From assembly GCA_043816955.1 (NCBI GenBank), contig JBDRHL010000039.1:1-18763 (forward strand): a stretch of DNA of 18,763 bases, in the 5' to 3' direction. Under the pieces are notes generated by a model. It did not search any database. It was given only the letters and a program-made list of their open reading frames with translations, and was not told the DNA's origin. The stretch comes from JBDRHL01 sp043816955 (GTDB lineage: Bacteria; Planctomycetota; Phycisphaerae; Sedimentisphaerales; CAYZTY01). Shown piece after piece: positions 15,513-18,763 of this stretch; the first letter of the stretch is position 1, and the number at the start of each line of letters is the position of its first letter. Position numbers and translations under genes: made by a program.

Positions 15513-16086
15513 TGTAATATCCTTTCATTTCCTGAAATTAATCTGGACGTAACCAGTTTTTTGTGTTAAAATAAATTGTCCTTTGGCCATCTACAGACAG
15601 AAGAATAAAGTGCTGAAGTCACAGGCAGTGCTTTGCATTTTAATTTTCTGAATCTGTCGATGGCCTTTTTCGCTAAGTAGCGAATGTCGGCATTTGTATG
15701 GAAAAGGGGGAGGGCGGGCCAGCATCGGAATAGTTTTCTTTTGGCCGGCACCTGATGAATAATCACATATTGTTGTGAATGTATTCAAATTTGAAAATAT
15801 TCTGCTCATAAGCAACGTCTCAGCCGCGTGCATCCTGCAGAGTTTTTTGAAAAGTAAAGGTTGCAGAAATTACAGTTGTTTCTGAAATCAGGCTAGGGGT
15901 AAACTGATGCGAAAAGAAAGGCTGTCAATCTTTTTGAAATGAATTATCATGATGATCAGAGATTACCACATTACCTGAAAAAAGATTAGTAAAAATTCAA
16001 TAAATCTTCTTTTAAGGGTGGTATCCTTCCACCATCACGCTTCGACTCTTTCTCAAAACCAGTAAATTCGATTATTACAGCTCTAA
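15513..16086. other. 574-bp intergenic region, no gene recognised
   Basis: Lies between the pseudopilin stop and the start of the giant protein, both minus strand. It holds only small open frames without recognisable protein sequence. Inverted repeats seen are TTCGCTA-AG-TAGCGAA (15669-15684), CAGAAA/TTTCTG around 9 bases (15864-15884), and GGTGG/CCACC around 7 bases (16017-16033). The last could weakly end the pseudopilin transcript. A TTGACA on the minus strand at 15928-15923 has no good -10 partner. The promoter of the giant gene should be here, but I cannot place it with confidence. Confidence 0.6.
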
Positions 16087-16905
16087 CTATTTTACAGTAA
16101 TAGCAGAGAAATTTGTTGACGGAATGGGAGTGATGATGATTTCATTCTTTGTTTTGAAGCCCACATGTCCGTCAGCAAAAAGAACCCCGATCCTGCCGTC
16201 ATGTCGCTCATAAGCAATCTCATAATTTGGCAGAATGCCAAGGACCCGCACCCACTTTCTTGCTGAAAAATCATACTGGGTGTACGGATAGCAATAGTAA
16301 CCATAACCAGACGTATAATTCAGGTTGTCGCCTTCCACTCCGCCGCTGACGATAAGAGATTCGGCGGGGACCTGCTTCCATTTTCCGCCGCCGTTCTTGC
16401 CGCCCATTATGGCTTCATATTCCTGGTAATTATACGCATAATTTCCACCCCAGCCGTTGCCCTCCGGCGGATTGTTTTTCCCCTGTTCCCAGCCGGATAC
16501 ACCGTCCCACGGCGTGGTATTTTTGGCTGCCGGGCAGATAAAAAACTTACAGTCATTTCCTAAATAGAGCTTAGTCAGAACCATGCTCCACGTACGATAA
16601 GGCTCATAGTGTGCATAACCGGGGTCCCACTTCGTTTTGTCCAAGGTATCTTTTGACCAGATAAGCCCCGGCACGGTCGGATCGTCATTGCGATATGGGT
16701 GGTAGCCGTCATAGTCGTTACTATACATATCAAAGGCCAAGCCGATCTGTTTCATGCGGGTGCCGCAGATAACACGCTTGGCGATGTGCCTTGCCTTGTT
16801 CAGGGATGGCACAAGAATACTCAAAAGTACCGCGATAATTGCTATTACAACCAGCAGCTCCACAAGCGTAAAGCCTTTTAATGGTTTCGTGTATCGCTTA
16901 AACAT
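16087..16905 (-). CDS. pseudopilin with prepilin N-terminus and H-X9-DG motif (second copy)
   Basis: A 272-residue paralogue of the 7906-8760 protein. The short leader ends in Gly: cleavage is expected between G11 and F12 of LKGFTLVELLVVIAIIAVLL, with Glu at +5 (E16). The soluble domain repeats the paralogue's landmarks in order: PYRTWSMVLTKLYL, FFICPA, GGNYAYN, GGGKWKQVP, and YERHDGRIGVLFADGHVGF, again an exact H-X9-DG (H235, D245, G246). AGGAG lies 7 bases before the ATG. It has its own predicted promoter (16977-17005) and a 16-bp dyad in the leader, so it is likely a separate transcription unit from the PEP-CTERM gene upstream. It probably acts at the cell envelope as a pseudopilus subunit or a related surface assembly. 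The link to the giant protein downstream is by position only. Confidence 0.88.
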   Translation of the reverse strand: MFKRYTKPLKGFTLVELLVVIAIIAVLLSILVPSLNKARHIAKRVICGTRMKQIGLAFDMYSNDYDGYHPYRNDDPTVPGLIWSKDTLDKTKWDPGYAHYEPYRTWSMVLTKLYLGNDCKFFICPAAKNTTPWDGVSGWEQGKNNPPEGNGWGGNYAYNYQEYEAIMGGKNGGGKWKQVPAESLIVSGGVEGDNLNYTSGYGYYCYPYTQYDFSARKWVRVLGILPNYEIAYERHDGRIGVLFADGHVGFKTKNEIIITPIPSTNFSAITVK

Positions 16906-16925
16906 AATCCAGCTCCTGTATATAT

Positions 16926-16941
16926 GGCATATTTATATGCC
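16926..16941. promoter_or_regulatory. 16-bp dyad in the pseudopilin leader
   Basis: GGCATAT-TT-ATATGCC has perfect 7-bp arms. It lies about 30 to 45 bases after the predicted start of transcription and just before the ribosome-binding site, so it could be an operator or, as RNA, a short hairpin near the translation start. Confidence 0.35.
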
Positions 16942-16976
16942 GAGTTTATTTCACATAACTATCAGCTACCGTTCCT

Positions 16977-17005
16977 ATTATATCACCGATAAGATAAAAA
17001 ACCAA
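16977..17005 (-). promoter_or_regulatory. promoter of the second pseudopilin gene
   Basis: On the minus strand a perfect -10 TATAAT (16982-16977) follows TTGGTT (17005-17000) at 17 bp. The -35 match is only 3 of 6. The predicted start is near 16970, giving a leader of about 65 nt. Confidence 0.5.
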
Positions 17006-17009
17006 CATC

Positions 17010-17046
17010 CGGGACTCGGCCCCCGAAGTGGGGGGCCGAAATCCCG
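17010..17046 (-). terminator. strong GC-rich hairpin ending the PEP-CTERM transcript
   Basis: TCGGCCCCC (17016-17024) and GGGGGCCGA (17031-17039) pair perfectly. Outer arms CGGGA (17010-17014) and TCCCG (17042-17046) extend the stem past small bulges. On the minus strand a run of six T residues follows about 8 bases after the stem. This placement, 32 bp after the PEP-CTERM stop, suggests a terminator, although the T-run is displaced. Confidence 0.6.
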
Positions 17047-17078
17047 TAGTTTTGTACTGTGTTTTTTACATCCTTATC

Positions 17079-17975
17079 CTATTTCCTTCTTCTGAGGCCC
17101 AGAAGACCAAGGCCTAACAAAGCAACCGTGGCAGGTTCAGGAATAATCTCACCTGCCAGAAGAGCTTCTCTCTCAGAAGTACTGAGAACATGGTTGTAAA
17201 TCTGGACATCATCAACGCGTCCGCCATAACCAGCCTGTCCTCCATCACCGGTGGCAACATTGATTGTACTGGGCAGACACTCAGGGACAACATCCATACA
17301 GGTTACCAGGCCGGAGGTATACCACGCAGCCTCATCTGTGCGGTAAGCATAGATAGCTGCATCCATCCGGTAACCAGTAGAGGAACCCGCATCTGCTACA
17401 AGCTCCCAGCTTGAAACAACAAGTGTCCAGCAGTCGCCCCAGCCGGGCACGGTAACATCAGCATAATAATGCAGTGTGCCGGCAGAATCCTTGCCGAACA
17501 AAAAGTACCCGCGGCTGTAGCTGTAGTAGTACATGTCACCCATGACCATAGAGTTGTCGTTATACCAGGCTCCGCCGGCTGCGATGTAATAACCTTCATT
17601 CGGGGTAAAGGTTCTCTCTGGGAATGTCGGGTTTACCCAGGCTGCATAAGAACCAGCCGCAAATGAGAAATTGCCTGCTGCGGCATAATCGACATGTTCG
17701 CCTGTCCACACATTTGATGCACCACCCTGACCGGCATCATGATAAATCGCCTTGTTGGGTGAGCTGCTCGGAAATGCGCCCTGTCCATCATCCGTTATAT
17801 GGATCGGCTGATAAATACCGCCGCCACCGTGAACTACCGTAGCGGTGGGATCGCCTGCTGCATAATCCGCATCGAAACCGTTGTTGTAAGTGGCGCAGAA
17901 AAGCAGATCCGCTTTTGCCATACCAACACAACCTAACACAACAGCAATCAAAACAATTAACTCTTTCTTACACAT
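17079..17975 (-). CDS. LamG-type PEP-CTERM surface protein
   Basis: A 298-residue exported protein. A signal peptide covers about residues 1-22 (KKELIVLIAVVLGCVGMAKA). One LamG-type module (about 24-272) shares landmarks with the giant protein: YNNGFDADYAAGDPTATVVH, SSSPNKAIYHD, YAAWVNPTFPERTFTPNEGY, YYYSYSRGYFLFGKD, WELVADAGSSTGYRMD, and GYGGRVDDVQIYNHVLS. The tail has P279-E-P281, a hydrophobic segment (ATVALLGLGLLGL) and RRRK, the classic PEP-CTERM pattern recognised by exosortase-type enzymes. The exosortase itself is not in this window. AGGAGG lies 8 bases before the ATG. It is probably anchored in or released at the cell surface and may bind carbohydrate. Confidence 0.88.
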   Translation of the reverse strand: MCKKELIVLIAVVLGCVGMAKADLLFCATYNNGFDADYAAGDPTATVVHGGGGIYQPIHITDDGQGAFPSSSPNKAIYHDAGQGGASNVWTGEHVDYAAAGNFSFAAGSYAAWVNPTFPERTFTPNEGYYIAAGGAWYNDNSMVMGDMYYYSYSRGYFLFGKDSAGTLHYYADVTVPGWGDCWTLVVSSWELVADAGSSTGYRMDAAIYAYRTDEAAWYTSGLVTCMDVVPECLPSTINVATGDGGQAGYGGRVDDVQIYNHVLSTSEREALLAGEIIPEPATVALLGLGLLGLRRRK

Positions 17976-18062
17976 CTTTAACTCCTCCTAAAAAAACTCA
18001 CATTAAAATTAACACTGAACATTCTTGAAAACTTCCACAAACTTAAAAACTTGCACAAAACA

Positions 18063-18099
18063 TGCGTAGGGCCAACTCTTTTCGTCCGCAGGCTACGCA
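18063..18099 (-). terminator. inverted repeat, possible terminator of the LamG gene to its right
   Basis: TGCGTAG (18063-18069) and CTACGCA (18093-18099) are perfect inverted copies around 23 bases. On the minus strand TGTTTTGTG follows. The repeat lies in the 252-bp gap between the partial LamG gene and the PEP-CTERM gene. The same gap has two near copies of an 11-mer (ACTTCCACAAA at 18031-18041, ACTTGCACAAA at 18049-18059) whose role is unknown. It may instead act in the leader of the PEP-CTERM gene. Confidence 0.35.
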
Positions 18100-18227
18100 C
18101 CTGCTGACTCTAATGAAAAATCTGTTAAACTGACCAGTTACCTCCTTTCTCGATCCGTTCGATAATGTTTCCATTGGTATATACCCATAACCTCTCAACA
18201 ATTTATTTATATCCTTATACCAGTAAC

Positions 18228-18763
18228 CTAAGGTATCGGTGCTGTTTCGACCGTTTCGTTATAAAGAGATTCAATCTCCGCATCACTTAAGGCCTTGCCG
18301 TAGATCTGAACCCAGTCAACCCAGCCGCCATAGCCGCGGTTGCCCCAGGCATCAGAGCCTATATTAAATACATCAGGAGAGTTATCAGGAGCAACGTTCA
18401 TCGTCGAAACTATACCCGAACTGGTAAATGACGGATCGCCGGCACGACGCACGGAAACCTTGGCATCCATGCGGTAGCCCGTACTGGAACCTCCGTCCGC
18501 GACAAGCTCCCATGTCGCGGCAACAAATGTCCACTCATCAGCACCCGATCCGGCAATCATAACATCAGCATAGTAATGCAGACTTCCAAGCGCATCCGTA
18601 CCAAACAGGTTGTAGCCGCGCGGATAGGCGTAGTAATACATGTCGGATAACACCATAGACTGCGAGTAAGTCCAGTGACGATTCATACAGGCAATAAAGC
18701 CCTCGTGAGGAACAAAACCGCTTTCCTCCCAGACAGGCTTTACATAAGCAATATAGGAACCTG
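18228..18763 (-). CDS. LamG-type protein, C-terminal part (5' end outside window)
   Basis: The frame stays open to the window edge, so the first visible residues are GSYIAYVKPVWEESGFVPHE; the Met at 18686 is internal. The visible part is most of one LamG-type module: NRHWTYSQSMVLSDMYYYAY, RGYNLFGTDALG, ATWELVADGGSSTGYRMD, IGSDAWGNRGYGGWVDWVQ, then IYGKALSDAEIESLYNE. It is closest by eye to the PEP-CTERM protein in its middle (LHYYADV in both) and to module 1 of the giant protein at its end. It stops at TVETAPIP without a PEP-CTERM tail or other anchor. It probably encodes an exported protein, but the signal peptide and any N-terminal domains are outside the window. Confidence 0.8.
   Translation of the reverse strand, partial: GSYIAYVKPVWEESGFVPHEGFIACMNRHWTYSQSMVLSDMYYYAYPRGYNLFGTDALGSLHYYADVMIAGSGADEWTFVAATWELVADGGSSTGYRMDAKVSVRRAGDPSFTSSGIVSTMNVAPDNSPDVFNIGSDAWGNRGYGGWVDWVQIYGKALSDAEIESLYNETVETAPIP

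Noticed and set aside
15669..15684. Hairpin TTCGCTA/TAGCGAA as a terminator
   Set aside because: On the minus strand it is followed by A residues, not T; the T-run is on the wrong side.
15591..15833. Small minus-strand open frames in the intergenic region
   Set aside because: No recognisable protein sequence, overlapping frames, and no convincing ribosome-binding site.
15923..15928. Minus-strand TTGACA as a promoter for the giant protein
   Set aside because: No acceptable -10 hexamer at 16 to 18 bp, and the leader would be about 380 nt.
18137..18150. Resemblance to the 16S rRNA 3' end (ACCTCCTTTCT) on the plus strand
   Set aside because: Only about 11 bases match and the surrounding sequence is not rRNA. 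On the minus strand it is a strong Shine-Dalgarno sequence, but no ATG, GTG or TTG of a plausible gene follows.

Overview
The window looks like a bacterial chromosome segment from a saccharide-degrading planctomycete, most likely in or near class Phycisphaerae (Sedimentisphaerales-like). The evidence is a secreted LamG-type protein ending in a PEP-CTERM sorting tail, two pseudopilins of the 'prepilin N-terminus plus H-X9-DG' type, very large secreted hydrolase-like proteins rich in Asp-Pro-Asn runs, and a UroD-superfamily protein in a sugar operon. Lentisphaerota remain an alternative. No rRNA, tRNA or CRISPR array is visible.

Layout. (1) Positions 1-400 hold the 3' part of an IS1-type transposase. 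(2) Positions 463-6490, minus strand, are a likely three-gene operon read from right to left: a 1321-residue secreted multidomain glycoside-hydrolase-like protein, a UroD-superfamily protein, and a Gfo/Idh/MocA oxidoreductase. (3) Positions 6491-6872 are a divergent control region. It has two promoters with the same hexamers (TTGACA, 17 bp, TAAATT), a 13-bp dyad lying over the hydrolase -10 box, a degenerate copy of that dyad beside the regulator -35 box, and a 10-bp inverted repeat midway between them. (4) Positions 6873-9766, plus strand, are a likely operon of a LacI-family repressor with an unusually short hinge, a pseudopilin and a GH130-type mannoside phosphorylase. (5) A bidirectional terminator lies at 9832-9860. 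(6) Positions 9891-18763, all minus strand, hold a 1873-residue secreted protein (hydrolase-like core, three LamG-type modules and three Calx-beta-like repeats), a second pseudopilin with its own promoter, a LamG PEP-CTERM protein, and the 3' part of another LamG protein cut by the window edge.

How the parts may work together (inference): the left half reads as a compact LacI-controlled saccharide-utilisation locus. A large exported enzyme would attack a glycan, GH130 would phosphorolyse beta-mannosides in the cytoplasm, and the oxidoreductase plus the UroD-like protein would modify the product. No transporter is visible. The right half encodes surface or secreted proteins built from one LamG-type module, used at least five times in three genes. 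The two giant proteins share an N-terminal beta-sandwich and a barrel-like core with a (F/L)DG...C.N..HGCG...GE.L.G signature. A closely related pseudopilin accompanies each half. The most promising lead is this shared hydrolase core together with the pseudopilin and regulator set.
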